64,000 bases of DNA. It comes from Chloroflexota bacterium (GTDB lineage: Bacteria; Chloroflexota; Anaerolineae; JAAEKA01). The stretch is taken from the NCBI GenBank assembly GCA_034717495.1, contig JAYELL010000002.1, forward strand, positions 52,751 to 116,750, written 5' to 3'. The first letter of the stretch is position 1; the number at the start of each line of letters is the position of its first letter. The position numbers and the translations under genes were made by a program. The notes beneath the pieces were generated by a model, which saw only the letters and a program-made list of their open reading frames with translations, searched no databases and was not told where the DNA came from. Shown here piece after piece: positions 8,176 through 16,121 of this stretch.

Positions 8176-8232
8176 GGTCTGTCATATTGGATGACTTCGC
8201 CGCCGGTCTTTCTACCGACGAGTGCCGATTAA

Positions 8233-9237
8233 CTACTCCTCAGGCGCAACAGCCCGCAGCACCTGGGCCAGGTCGGCGCCGAAAAGAGCGGTTCGAGTCG
8301 GATTATTGGGATCGCCCCAACGGACCAGCCTGATTTCCCCACCCTCGATCTCGATTCCGGTAATGGTACTGTCCCCGAAGGAGCAGCAACCGGTGTTGAA
8401 ATAGCAAGGCTTTTCCCCCGGCAGTACGATCTCGCCCCCAATCTCCTCCTCGATCCATTGTTTGCCTGTTGCCGACGGCAAGCCCTCTGCCCTTATCGTT
8501 TTTTCCATCGCCTGTTGAAAGGAAAGACCTTCCCAGACCGGATGGTGGGTGTGGCCTGCAATCAAGACGGTACCTGGTTGGCCGGCAGCATAGGAGTACA
8601 TAGCCAGTTCATGCCGCTTTTTGAGCTGGAAATTGTTGCTGGGCGTGCTGCTGGGTATGTTCAGAAGCCTTTGAATTGGCCGCCAGATGTAGCGCACTAC
8701 CAAAAGGGAGAGCCCCGAAAGGTGGTCTGAGTCCAGCGTGCCCTGGTGTCCATGAACCAGGAACAGCTCGCCCAACTCCTGGCCGCGATCGGTCACCGTG
8801 ACGCGCAACCCTTCGATGACTTGCTTGCCGCCCAGGAACGGTCCAAGATAGCGCATCACCTGACGGGAGTCGTACCAATTCAGATCATGGTTCCCCACGA
8901 ACCTGATATAGCGATCGGGCTGGCGTGCCTCGGCGAACGATTGTTCCCGGTGCAGCACGTTCTCATAGGCGTCAATGACCGGCTGGGGCAGATTCTCCCA
9001 CAGCTCCTCCACATCGCCGATCAACCAGAGCTCATATCCCTGCTGCCAATAGTGTTCCAGAGCAGCCAGATACACCTGCTCGCAACGCCTGAAATCATCG
9101 GCGCCATCTCTGACACCTTTGTGTAAATCGGAGAGCAGGATCAGGCGGAGGTCGCCGAGTTCGCGCACCTGCTGAAGGCTATTGCTTGCTCGAACCTGAT
9201 CCAGCCGTTTGGAGACGTTTTCTGCATAGGTGGTCAT
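8233..9237 (-). CDS. Calcineurin-like metallophosphoesterase
   Basis: 334-residue cytosolic phosphoesterase. The five metal-site blocks are in order: SDLHKG (D-x-H), GDVEELW (GD), GNHD, HGHQG (the fourth His) and GHTHHPVW (GHTH). Overall spacing resembles UDP-2,3-diacylglucosamine hydrolase (LpxH)-like enzymes and predicted serine/threonine phosphatases. Since Chloroflexota normally lack lipid A, an LpxH role is doubtful and the substrate is unknown. ATG 9237 is preceded by a GGAAGG site. It converges on the beta-lactamase-like gene. Confidence 0.85.
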   Translation of the reverse strand: MTTYAENVSKRLDQVRASNSLQQVRELGDLRLILLSDLHKGVRDGADDFRRCEQVYLAALEHYWQQGYELWLIGDVEELWENLPQPVIDAYENVLHREQSFAEARQPDRYIRFVGNHDLNWYDSRQVMRYLGPFLGGKQVIEGLRVTVTDRGQELGELFLVHGHQGTLDSDHLSGLSLLVVRYIWRPIQRLLNIPSSTPSNNFQLKKRHELAMYSYAAGQPGTVLIAGHTHHPVWEGLSFQQAMEKTIRAEGLPSATGKQWIEEEIGGEIVLPGEKPCYFNTGCCSFGDSTITGIEIEGGEIRLVRWGDPNNPTRTALFGADLAQVLRAVAPEE

Positions 9238-9329
9238 CGATGATCGCCTTCCTTATCCGGAGTATCGCGAAGTATAACATAGAGCCAGAGGGATGACAAT
9301 CAGATCGATTCCCGCCGAACCATGAGTAG

Positions 9330-9458
9330 CTGTTTGAAAAAGGATGGAAGGTCTCCCCAGGCCACTCGAAAGCTGCAATTCAGGCCTGGAAACCCGCTTG
9401 ATGCCGCCAAGCACACTTTGAAGACCCAACAAGCCCATGAAAAAGGCTTTTCAAACAG
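9330..9458. repeat. 11-bp inverted repeat flanking 107 bases
   Basis: CTGTTTGAAAA at 9330-9340 is inverted exactly at 9448-9458 (TTTTCAAACAG). The intervening sequence has no ORF. It lies in the 387-base gap upstream of the hydrogenase promoter and could be a small non-autonomous element or simply a large stem. Confidence 0.4.
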
Positions 9459-9473
9459 TTTCCGAGAAAGGAG

Positions 9474-9502
9474 TGGACAAAATGCACCATTCTTGTTATA
9501 AT
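9474..9502 (+). promoter_or_regulatory. Sigma70-like promoter of the hydrogenase locus
   Basis: TGGACA at 9474-9479, 17-base spacer, TATAAT at 9497-9502. Transcription would begin near 9509, giving a leader of about 115 bases before the cNMP-binding gene and then the hyd operon. No terminator was seen between the promoter and hydB. Confidence 0.7.
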
Positions 9503-9624
9503 AATCACACAGAGGAAAGGTTGACGGTTGGCGATCACTGGTGACACCGCCGTCCACCCGCCATCGTCTACGAACTGATTGGGCACACCCCTGTGCAAGC
9601 AAGTCCAGTTGAAAGGAGGCCGCT

Positions 9625-10098
9625 ATGACCGATACCATCCTGGAGATACTCCAAGAGATGGATTTCACGCGTGACCTGGAGCCAGACCAGCAAAAAAAGC
9701 TGGCGTCTATGGCGTTCCAAGTCAGTTTCCCGGAAGAAACATTGATCTTTCGTGAGGCCGATGAAGGAGAACTGCTGTACATGATCCGCGAAGGTCAGGT
9801 CGCAATAGAGATCCATGTACCGGGCCAGGGTCGTTCTACTATCCTGACCCTTGGCCCCAGTCAAGTTCTGGGATGGTCGTCCCTGATACCTACTACCCGC
9901 AAAACAGCCACTGCCAGGACGGTTTCGCCTGTCCAGGCCCTGGCCATCGACGCCAAAGAACTGCGGGACACCATGCAGGCTGACCATGATCTCGGATTCG
10001 CGCTGCTCCAGCAACTGGTGGAAGTAATCACTGGGCGCCTGACCGCAACACGGCTTCAGCTGCTCGATATCTTTGCACACGAAGCACCTGACACCTGA
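9625..10098 (+). CDS. Cyclic nucleotide-binding domain protein (no DNA-binding domain)
   Basis: 157 residues forming essentially one Crp/PKA-type cNMP-binding beta-roll: EETLIFREADEGELLYMIREG at about 36-56, then LGPSQVLGWSSL and a phosphate-cassette-like TARTVSPVQALAID. The C-terminal helix (LLQQLVEVITGRL) is where Crp would continue into a helix-turn-helix, but the protein ends. It therefore probably senses cNMP or acts as an interaction module rather than a transcription factor. ATG 9625 follows GAAAGGAGG. It sits 131 bases upstream of hydB, apparently on the same transcript, which suggests a link to hydrogenase activity. The Arg that binds cyclic phosphate is not in an obviously canonical position. 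Confidence 0.82.
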   Translation: MTDTILEILQEMDFTRDLEPDQQKKLASMAFQVSFPEETLIFREADEGELLYMIREGQVAIEIHVPGQGRSTILTLGPSQVLGWSSLIPTTRKTATARTVSPVQALAIDAKELRDTMQADHDLGFALLQQLVEVITGRLTATRLQLLDIFAHEAPDT

Positions 10099-10229
10099 TT
10101 AGAGAGTCCCGCCGAGGATTGCACTGCAGATAGTGACCTTATTCCTCTGGCTTGTCCAGGTTTGGGTACTCTCAGTTGAACTGCAACGCGTCAACCCACT
10201 CGTTGCATGACCATGCTCTTGGAGGAACG

Positions 10230-11357
10230 ATGCCAGACCTTACCCCAAACATCGGTGCCCATGTGAGCATCGAAAAATCAAGTCTTCAACAAGTCCTGGA
10301 TGTTCTGAAAACTATGGGTTATTCCCTGGTCGGACCAACGCTGGGCGAAGGAGCTATCGTCTATGACGACATCGACGGCATAGACGATCTGCCTCGCGGT
10401 TGGACCGATCGTCAGGACGCAGCAACCTACCAGCTTCAGAAGCGAGGCGATGACTCCTATTTTGGCTACGTCGTCGGCCCGCAATCCTGGAAGAAGTACC
10501 TTTACCCGCCTTCGTACAGGCTCGGCACGGTAGAACGAAAGAACGGCAGCTACAGTTCGACTCCCAACGACGAGGAAGCGCCTCGGTACGCCTTGATCGG
10601 CGTGCGGGCGTGTGAGCTAAAGGCCATCACCATCCAGGATAACGTTTTTCTGGGCGGTGATTACCAGGCGCCCTGTTATAAATCGCGCCGGCAGTCGGCC
10701 TTCGTGCTGGCGGTCAACTGCACAGAGCCTGGCGGTACCTGTTTTTGCACTTCCATGGACGCAGGTCCCCAAGTCGGCCCCGGCTTCGATCTGGCGCTAA
10801 CCGAGTTGGACGATGTCTTCGTGGTTGAGATTGGCTCGGACATAGCCCGCCACGTAATGAGCGAAATCCCCTGGCAACCGAGCGGTGCCTTCGAGCTGCA
10901 GGCAGCGCGCCGTGCGATTGCCAGCGCCGAAACGCGAATGGGCCGCCAGCTGGATACATCAGACCTGCCAGACTTGCTGTACAACAATCTGGATCACCCA
11001 CGCTGGGATGATGTTGCACAGCGCTGTTTATCCTGCACCAACTGTACACTGGTTTGTCCCACCTGCTTCTGTAGCGACGTACTCGAAATCAGTGACCTGA
11101 CTGGTCAAAAGGTAGACCGGGTCCGCGTCTGGGATTCCTGTTTCAGCCTGGAGTTCTCCCATGTCCACGGTGGCAATATTCGACCCGCTACGCGCTCACG
11201 CTACCGCCAGTGGTTGACTCACAAATTCGCGTCGTGGATCGATCAATTCGGAAGCTCAGGTTGTGTCGGCTGCGGGCGATGTATCACCTGGTGTCCGGTC
11301 GGCATCGACGTTACCGAGGAAGTTGCTGCCATTCGTATGGAGGGTCCGCAACAATGA
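10230..11357 (+). CDS. hydB: [NiFe] hydrogenase (group 3b-like) beta subunit, 4Fe-4S dicluster protein
   Basis: 375-residue electron-transfer subunit of a cytosolic bidirectional NAD(P)-linked hydrogenase/sulfhydrogenase. The C-terminal third carries two ferredoxin-type motifs: [12 protein letters not shown] at about 269-280 and [12 protein letters not shown] at about 351-362. Upstream lies [12 protein letters not shown], a conserved Cys region of this family. Together they would hold [4Fe-4S] clusters passing electrons between the flavin subunit and the small subunit. I chose ATG 10230 because GGAGGA lies just upstream and homology begins there; the open frame extends further back. It overlaps hydG by ATGA. 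Gene order B-G-D-A is the same as Pyrococcus sulfhydrogenase. Confidence 0.92.
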   Translation: MPDLTPNIGAHVSIEKSSLQQVLDVLKTMGYSLVGPTLGEGAIVYDDIDGIDDLPRGWTDRQDAATYQLQKRGDDSYFGYVVGPQSWKKYLYPPSYRLGTVERKNGSYSSTPNDEEAPRYALIGVRACELKAITIQDNVFLGGDYQAPCYKSRRQSAFVLAVNCTEPGGTCFCTSMDAGPQVGPGFDLALTELDDVFVVEIGSDIARHVMSEIPWQPSGAFELQAARRAIASAETRMGRQLDTSDLPDLLYNNLDHPRWDDVAQRCLSCTNCTLVCPTCFCSDVLEISDLTGQKVDRVRVWDSCFSLEFSHVHGGNIRPATRSRYRQWLTHKFASWIDQFGSSGCVGCGRCITWCPVGIDVTEEVAAIRMEGPQQ

Positions 11358-12223
11358 ATGTACCGAACACCTTAACAGCAACACCGATGACCAATGGAAA
11401 TCCCATGCAGGACTATCCAGCTGTTGTGACAGAGATCACCGAAGATGCGGTCGCCGTCGCCACCTACATGCTGGCTTTCCAGGATGTCGATGTTGGCCAG
11501 CAGTTCAACTTTTCGGCCGGCCAGTTCAACATGATCTTGCTGCCCGGCATTGGCGAGGTTCCGATTTCGATAAGTTCAGATCCAGGCACACCCCAATCAC
11601 TGGGCCACACGATTCGCTACGCAGGCAATGTCACCAGCGCGATCGCCCGCCTGCAAACAGGTGACATTGTAGGCCTTCGCGGTCCCTATGGTAGCCACTG
11701 GCCTATGGACAAAGCCATCGGCCAGGATATCTGCATTGTCACCGGTGGTATCGGGCTGGCTCCCTTGCGCCCCGCTATCTATGAGATCATCAACAAGCGC
11801 GACGATTACGGGCAAGTCATACTGCTTTACGGTGCTCGAACATCAGCCGACATGCTCTACACGGATGAGTTCGACACATGGCAAAACCATGATATCCAGG
11901 TACATACGACGATTGATCGTGCGGAAGAAGGCTGGTCGGGACACGTCGGCGTGGTTCCCATGCTCTTCTATCACCTGCGACTCGATCCTGCCAACACCCT
12001 GGTCTTGACCTGTGGCCCGGAGATCATGATGCGCTTCGTGATCTATGAAGCATTGGCTCGGCGCATTCCCAGGGAAAATATCTACGTTTCCATGGAGCGC
12101 AATATGAAATGTGGTGTGGGCTTCTGTGGCCATTGCCAGATTGGCCCCAAATTTATGTGCAAGGAGGGACCGGTGCTTTCGTTCGCACAGTTCGAGCCCT
12201 TCTTCGGCGTGGAGGATTTCTAA
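11354..12223 (+). CDS. hydG: [NiFe] hydrogenase (group 3b-like) gamma subunit, FAD/NAD(P)-binding
   Basis: 289-residue ferredoxin-NADP reductase-like diaphorase subunit. An N-terminal FAD barrel ([11 protein letters not shown] onward) is followed by the dinucleotide-binding [16 protein letters not shown] at about 132-147. At the C-terminus, CGVGFCGHC...C binds a [2Fe-2S] cluster as in PyrK and other group 3b gamma subunits. It would exchange electrons between NAD(P)H and the iron-sulfur chain. ATG 11354 overlaps the hydB stop (ATGA), and its stop overlaps hydD's start (TAATG), so translation is probably coupled. The 143-base upstream extension of the open frame lies inside hydB and was not used. 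Confidence 0.93.
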   Translation: MNVPNTLTATPMTNGNPMQDYPAVVTEITEDAVAVATYMLAFQDVDVGQQFNFSAGQFNMILLPGIGEVPISISSDPGTPQSLGHTIRYAGNVTSAIARLQTGDIVGLRGPYGSHWPMDKAIGQDICIVTGGIGLAPLRPAIYEIINKRDDYGQVILLYGARTSADMLYTDEFDTWQNHDIQVHTTIDRAEEGWSGHVGVVPMLFYHLRLDPANTLVLTCGPEIMMRFVIYEALARRIPRENIYVSMERNMKCGVGFCGHCQIGPKFMCKEGPVLSFAQFEPFFGVEDF

Positions 12224-13029
12224 TGAGCAAGACAGACGGAGCGAACGGCCAATCAAAACCAAGGCTGGCCGTTTTCAAGTTCGCCTCGTGCGACGGATGC
12301 CAGCTATCCCTGCTGGATGCCGAGGACTATCTACTGGCAGTCGCCGGTGCCGTGGAAATCGCCTACTTCGTGGAAGCCCGGCGCCAGACACTTCCAGGTC
12401 CCTACGACGTTGCCCTGGTCGAGGGCTCAATTTCCAATGAGGAACAGGCCGAACAAATACAGGAGATCAGGCGTCAATCCAGCTTCCTGATCGCCATCGG
12501 CGCCTGTGCAACAGCCGGCGGCATCCAGGCGCTGCGGAACTGGCAGGATGTGGATGATTACATCAATATTGTCTATGCCAATCCCTCCTACATCGACACC
12601 CTGGCGACCTCGACGCCGATCAGCGACCATGTGGCGGTCGACTTCGAACTGCGGGGTTGCCCGATCAACAAGTATCAGCTGCTGGACGTGGTTACATCCC
12701 TGTTGATCGGTCGACAGCCGCGGGTTCCCACCTACAGCGTATGCGTCGAGTGCAAACGCCGGGGCACGACCTGCATCATGGTTGCTCAGGGTGTCCCATG
12801 CCTGGGACCGGTAACCCAGGCTGGATGTGATGCCATATGCCCTGCCTACAACCGGGGATGCTACGGCTGTTACGGGCCCATGGAAGCGCCCAATGGCGCC
12901 GCGTTGGCCCAACAGCTGGAAAGCATGGGATCCTCACCTGACCAGATCGTTCGACTGTTTCGGGGCTTCAATGGCTATGCAGAGCCTTTTAAGGCTACCA
13001 GCGATGAGTACGAGGAGATGGGTCGATGA
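12223..13029 (+). CDS. hydD: [NiFe] hydrogenase (group 3b-like) small (delta) subunit
   Basis: 268-residue small subunit carrying the iron-sulfur chain close to the active site. Visible cluster ligands: CDGCQ near residue 21, GACATAGG near 90, RGCPINKY near 146, and a Cys-rich C-terminal part ([28 protein letters not shown]), enough for three [4Fe-4S] clusters. There is no twin-arginine signal, so the enzyme is cytoplasmic, consistent with group 3. Start ATG 12223 overlaps the hydG stop and has GGAGG at 12211-12215. It overlaps hydA by ATGA. Confidence 0.94.
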   Translation: MSKTDGANGQSKPRLAVFKFASCDGCQLSLLDAEDYLLAVAGAVEIAYFVEARRQTLPGPYDVALVEGSISNEEQAEQIQEIRRQSSFLIAIGACATAGGIQALRNWQDVDDYINIVYANPSYIDTLATSTPISDHVAVDFELRGCPINKYQLLDVVTSLLIGRQPRVPTYSVCVECKRRGTTCIMVAQGVPCLGPVTQAGCDAICPAYNRGCYGCYGPMEAPNGAALAQQLESMGSSPDQIVRLFRGFNGYAEPFKATSDEYEEMGR

Positions 13030-14333
13030 CATCTGAAAACGGTCAGAAGCGAATCAAAGTAGACTACATGGCCCGCGTCGAGGGAGAAGGCGCGCTGGAT
13101 ATCATTATCGAAGGCGACGAGATCAAACACCTTGAGCTCAACATCTTCGAGCCGCCCCGCTTCTTCGAGGCCTTTCTGCGAGGCCGTGACTACTGGGAAG
13201 CCCCTGACATCACTGCCAGAATCTGCGGAATCTGCCCCGTGGCCTATCAAATGAGTTCGGTACACGCCATGGAGAAGATCCTGGAGATCGAAATCACGCC
13301 CGAGATCCGTCGACTTCGCCGCCTCCTTTACTGTGCAGAATGGATCGAAAGCCACGCCCTTCACATTTTTCTGCTCCACGCCCCTGATTTCCTGGGCTAC
13401 GAGAGCGCCATTTCCATGGCTGCCGTTCCGGCGCTGCTTCCCACCGTGGAAATGGGCCTGCGCATGAAGAAGATCGGCAACGACTTGCTGGCCACTATCG
13501 GAGGAAGAGAAGTCCATCCGGTCACGCCCACAGTGGGGGGATTCTATCGGGCGCCGACCCTCAAAGAGCTCCAGGCTCTCAAGGAGGATTTCGAGTGGGG
13601 TCTGGAGGCGGCCATCAGCACGGTCGCCTGGACGGCAACCCTGGACTTTCCAGACTTTGCCCCTGACTACGAAGTCGTATCCCTGTCCCACCCCGATGAG
13701 TACCCGATGAATGAGGGGCGGGTGGTCAGCAACAAAGGACTCGACATCCCCGTCGAGGAGTTCGAGCAGTACTTCCTTACCGAGCATGTCGCCCACTCGA
13801 ATGCGGTGCAGGTGCATCGCGATCACGGCGGCAGCTACCAGACCGGTCCGCTGGCCCGGGTGAACCTCAATCTGGACAAGCTATCCCCCCAGGCGCAGAA
13901 GGCGATGCAGGATACGGGAATCGAGTTTCCGAACAACAACCCCTTTATCAGCATCGTTTCCCGCAGCATCGAAGTAGTGCACGCCTTTGAAGAGGCGTTG
14001 GAGATCATCGACAGCTACGAGCGACCGGTGCCCAGTCGAATCACGGCAGTTCCCCAGGCCGGCGTGGGTTGTCACATCACCGAGGCGCCCCGGGGCATGT
14101 GTTACCACCGCTACCGCATCGATGACCAGGGTATCATCCAGGATGTCCGTATCGATGCACCCACGGCCCAAAACCTGCGGCGAATGGAAGATGACCTCCG
14201 GGCGTTTGTCCCGCAGGTGCTCGATCTGCCGCTGGAGGATGCCACCTGGAGATGTGAGCAATTGGTGCGCAACTACGATCCATGTATTTCGTGCGCCACC
14301 CATTTCCTTAAGCTGAATATTCAAAGGCGCTGA
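13026..14333 (+). CDS. hydA: [NiFe] hydrogenase (group 3b-like) large (alpha) subunit
   Basis: 435-residue catalytic subunit. The nickel-iron site is bound by two CxxC motifs: RICGICP (Cys67, Cys70) and DPCISCATH (Cys420, Cys423, His426). The N-terminal ARVEGEG is also conserved. After His426 only nine residues remain (FLKLNIQRR); these would be the C-terminal peptide removed by the maturation protease encoded next door. Length and motifs fit group 3b (sulfhydrogenase, NADP-linked), which oxidises H2 or evolves it while re-oxidising NADPH, and can reduce polysulfide. The physiological direction cannot be read from sequence. It overlaps hydD by four bases. Confidence 0.95.
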   Translation: MTSENGQKRIKVDYMARVEGEGALDIIIEGDEIKHLELNIFEPPRFFEAFLRGRDYWEAPDITARICGICPVAYQMSSVHAMEKILEIEITPEIRRLRRLLYCAEWIESHALHIFLLHAPDFLGYESAISMAAVPALLPTVEMGLRMKKIGNDLLATIGGREVHPVTPTVGGFYRAPTLKELQALKEDFEWGLEAAISTVAWTATLDFPDFAPDYEVVSLSHPDEYPMNEGRVVSNKGLDIPVEEFEQYFLTEHVAHSNAVQVHRDHGGSYQTGPLARVNLNLDKLSPQAQKAMQDTGIEFPNNNPFISIVSRSIEVVHAFEEALEIIDSYERPVPSRITAVPQAGVGCHITEAPRGMCYHRYRIDDQGIIQDVRIDAPTAQNLRRMEDDLRAFVPQVLDLPLEDATWRCEQLVRNYDPCISCATHFLKLNIQRR

Positions 14334-14353
14334 TACTCGCCCTTCCCGAGACC

Positions 14354-14385
14354 ATCGAGTGGGCCTGGCTCCAGGCCCACTCGAT
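14354..14385 (+). promoter_or_regulatory. Strong hairpin between hydA and the protease gene
   Basis: A perfect 14-bp stem (14354-14367 with 14372-14385) around a GCTC tetraloop, without a T-run. It could stabilise the upstream hyd mRNA or partly uncouple the protease gene. Confidence 0.6.
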
Positions 14386-14410
14386 ATCTTGCGGTTCCCA
14401 CGTCCCAAAA

Positions 14411-14911
14411 GTGACTTCAACCAGCTTCCGCGTGATCGGAATCGGCAATCCATGGGCTTCCGACGACGGTATTGGCCCGGTGGTTGTCGAAAAACTACGA
14501 ACACACCTTCTTGAACAACGGCCCGATCTGCAAACGCGCGTTCAACTATTCACGCTCAGCCAACCTGGTCTGCAATTGCTGGAGTTTATCGAGGGGTGCC
14601 AGGCTGTTGTGATCATCGACGCTGTCTCCAGCGGATCCCCGCCGGGAACTATCCACCAGATTGAATGGCAACCAGATGTAGCAATCAGCCGGCATGTGGA
14701 ACGGGCCTCTACCCATGGCTTTGGGGTGGCTGAAGTCCTGGCGCTGGCGCAGTCTCTGGACCGTCTTCCCGAAAGGATCCGCTTGTGGGGAATCGAGGCC
14801 AGGACCACGGCCCCGGGCCAGGCGCTATCTCCGAAGGTTGCGGCGGCCATTCCCGCCTGCATCGAGCAGATCATCGAGTTCCTCGAGCAAGATACTAACA
14901 GCATCGATTGA
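14411..14911 (+). CDS. Hydrogenase maturation protease (HycI/HyaD family)
   Basis: 166-residue nickel-dependent endopeptidase that would trim the HydA C-terminal peptide after nickel insertion. Family motif GIGNPWASDDGIGP at about 10-23 contains the Asp that senses nickel. VVIIDAV near 66-72 and STHGFG near 100 are the other conserved blocks. Start GTG 14411; the next in-frame possibilities would cut the motif strand. It lies 77 bases after hydA behind a hairpin and is the last gene before the terminator at 14941. No hyp accessory genes occur in the window. Confidence 0.9.
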   Translation: MTSTSFRVIGIGNPWASDDGIGPVVVEKLRTHLLEQRPDLQTRVQLFTLSQPGLQLLEFIEGCQAVVIIDAVSSGSPPGTIHQIEWQPDVAISRHVERASTHGFGVAEVLALAQSLDRLPERIRLWGIEARTTAPGQALSPKVAAAIPACIEQIIEFLEQDTNSID

Positions 14912-14940
14912 TCCTGAAAAACGTTAATTGACTACGCGCA

Positions 14941-14976
14941 ACGGCCCAACCGAAAAATCGGCCGGGCCGTTTTTTG
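14941..14976 (+). terminator. Rho-independent terminator of the hyd operon
   Basis: ACGGCCC (14941-14947) pairs with GGGCCGT (14964-14970) with an inner CCGA/TCGG extension, followed by TTTTTTG. It sits between the protease gene and the convergent winged-helix gene. Confidence 0.85.
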
Positions 14977-14995
14977 ATTCAGGAAACGGGAATCT

Positions 14996-15217
14996 CTATG
15001 TAGAAATCGCAGCCATGCCCTGCCCGGTCAGGCTGTATTGACCCTCTTCTTCAAGCAGCAGCCCACCATCCACCAATTCCCGCAGGCTGCCGCGGATCTT
15101 AAACAAACGCAGGCCGGTACGCTCAGCGATGTCGCCGGCCGAGGCCGGTTGTTGCAGGGCCTGGAGCACCGCCTGTCCTGAAGCGGAGATGGTCCCGTCA
15201 GCGTTGATGCAGGCCAT
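14996..15217 (-). CDS. Small winged-helix DNA-binding protein
   Basis: 73 residues that make up a single winged-helix fold: helices LQALQQPASAGDIAERTGL and FKIRGSLRELVDGGLL followed by a wing (EEEGQYSLTGQGM). This is the arrangement seen in small MarR/ArsR-like or DprA-C-terminal-like domains. It starts two bases after the peroxiredoxin stop with GAGGT upstream, so it is translated from the same message. Probable role is transcription regulation, perhaps redox-related by association. It has one Cys (Cys3). Specific target unknown. Confidence 0.75.
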   Translation of the reverse strand: MACINADGTISASGQAVLQALQQPASAGDIAERTGLRLFKIRGSLRELVDGGLLLEEEGQYSLTGQGMAAIST

Positions 15218-15219
15218 CC

Positions 15220-15885
15220 TTATACCTCAAGATCCTTTTTGCAAAGATACCAGTCAATGCATTCGTAGCCAGCCGCCACCCGCTCGTCTGCCGCTTCCGC
15301 CGTCTGGGGGGGCGGAACAATGACCTGGTCACCCGGTATCCAGTTGGCTGGCGTCGCAACTTTATGCTCGTCTGCGGTCTGTAGCGCCGTAATCAAACGC
15401 AGGATCTCCTGCATGTTGCGTCCCGTGGTGAGCGGATAATAGATCATTGCCCGCAGAATGCCCTCGGGGTCGATCACAAAGACGCAGCGGGATGTCTCAA
15501 CCTTGCTTTCGCCCGGCATGATCATGCCATACGCCGTCGCGACCTGTTTATCCAGGTCCGCAATGATGGGGAAGGGAATCTCCACGCCCAGGTTCTCGTT
15601 GATGTTGCGGGCCCAGGCAATGTGGGAATAGACACTGTCGATGCTCAGGCCCAGCAGTTCAACATTCATTTTCTGCAACTCGGGAAAGATCTCAGCGAAG
15701 CCTACAAATTCGGTTGTGCAGACCGGCGTGAAGTCAGCCGGGTGCGAAAAAAGCACCAGCCAACTGCCCTCATAGTCGGAAAGCTGGATCACGCCATGAG
15801 TCGTAACCGCCTCGAATGCGGGCGCCGGTTCGTTGAGTCGGGGAAAGCTGACCGTTTGTGCAGTTTCTTGGATTTCTGAAGACAT
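15220..15885 (-). CDS. Peroxiredoxin, Prx6/1-Cys-type with C-terminal CX5C
   Basis: 221-residue thiol peroxidase that reduces H2O2 and alkyl hydroperoxides. DFTPVCTTE places the peroxidatic Cys at 56. The C-terminal arm has ECIDWYLCKK with Cys209 and Cys215 in a CX5C spacing like that of archaeal (Aeropyrum-type) peroxiredoxins, where a Cys of the pair resolves the sulfenic acid. Full family length. AGGAGG stands well placed before ATG 15885. It precedes the winged-helix gene by two bases in a probable bicistronic operon. Confidence 0.93.
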   Translation of the reverse strand: MSSEIQETAQTVSFPRLNEPAPAFEAVTTHGVIQLSDYEGSWLVLFSHPADFTPVCTTEFVGFAEIFPELQKMNVELLGLSIDSVYSHIAWARNINENLGVEIPFPIIADLDKQVATAYGMIMPGESKVETSRCVFVIDPEGILRAMIYYPLTTGRNMQEILRLITALQTADEHKVATPANWIPGDQVIVPPPQTAEAADERVAAGYECIDWYLCKKDLEV

Positions 15886-16121
15886 TGTGTTCCTCCTGAT
15901 CGGACAAGTGGGTGAATTTGAAAACCTGCAAAGGCAAGCAACGAAATCAGTCGTCGAGTCCTTTCAATTCCAGTTCGGTGCAACTGGCAAAAGAACTCAT
16001 CTGCCTTTGCTGCAATCTTAACCAGAACCTTGCCAGATGTCAATATCCGGCGGGATGAAAAAAAGCTAAGAATCCATCGCGACCATCAGCCTCTCCCAGT
16101 TGTCGTTTCCCGGGATGATGC

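Noticed and set aside
8010..8333. 107-residue open frame across the stem-loop cluster
   Set aside because: It overlaps the phosphatase gene end, begins in low-complexity Lys/Glu and encodes hairpin DNA; likely non-coding.
10384..14504. Several open frames antisense to the hydrogenase genes
   Set aside because: All mirror codon structure of strongly supported genes; no signals of their own.
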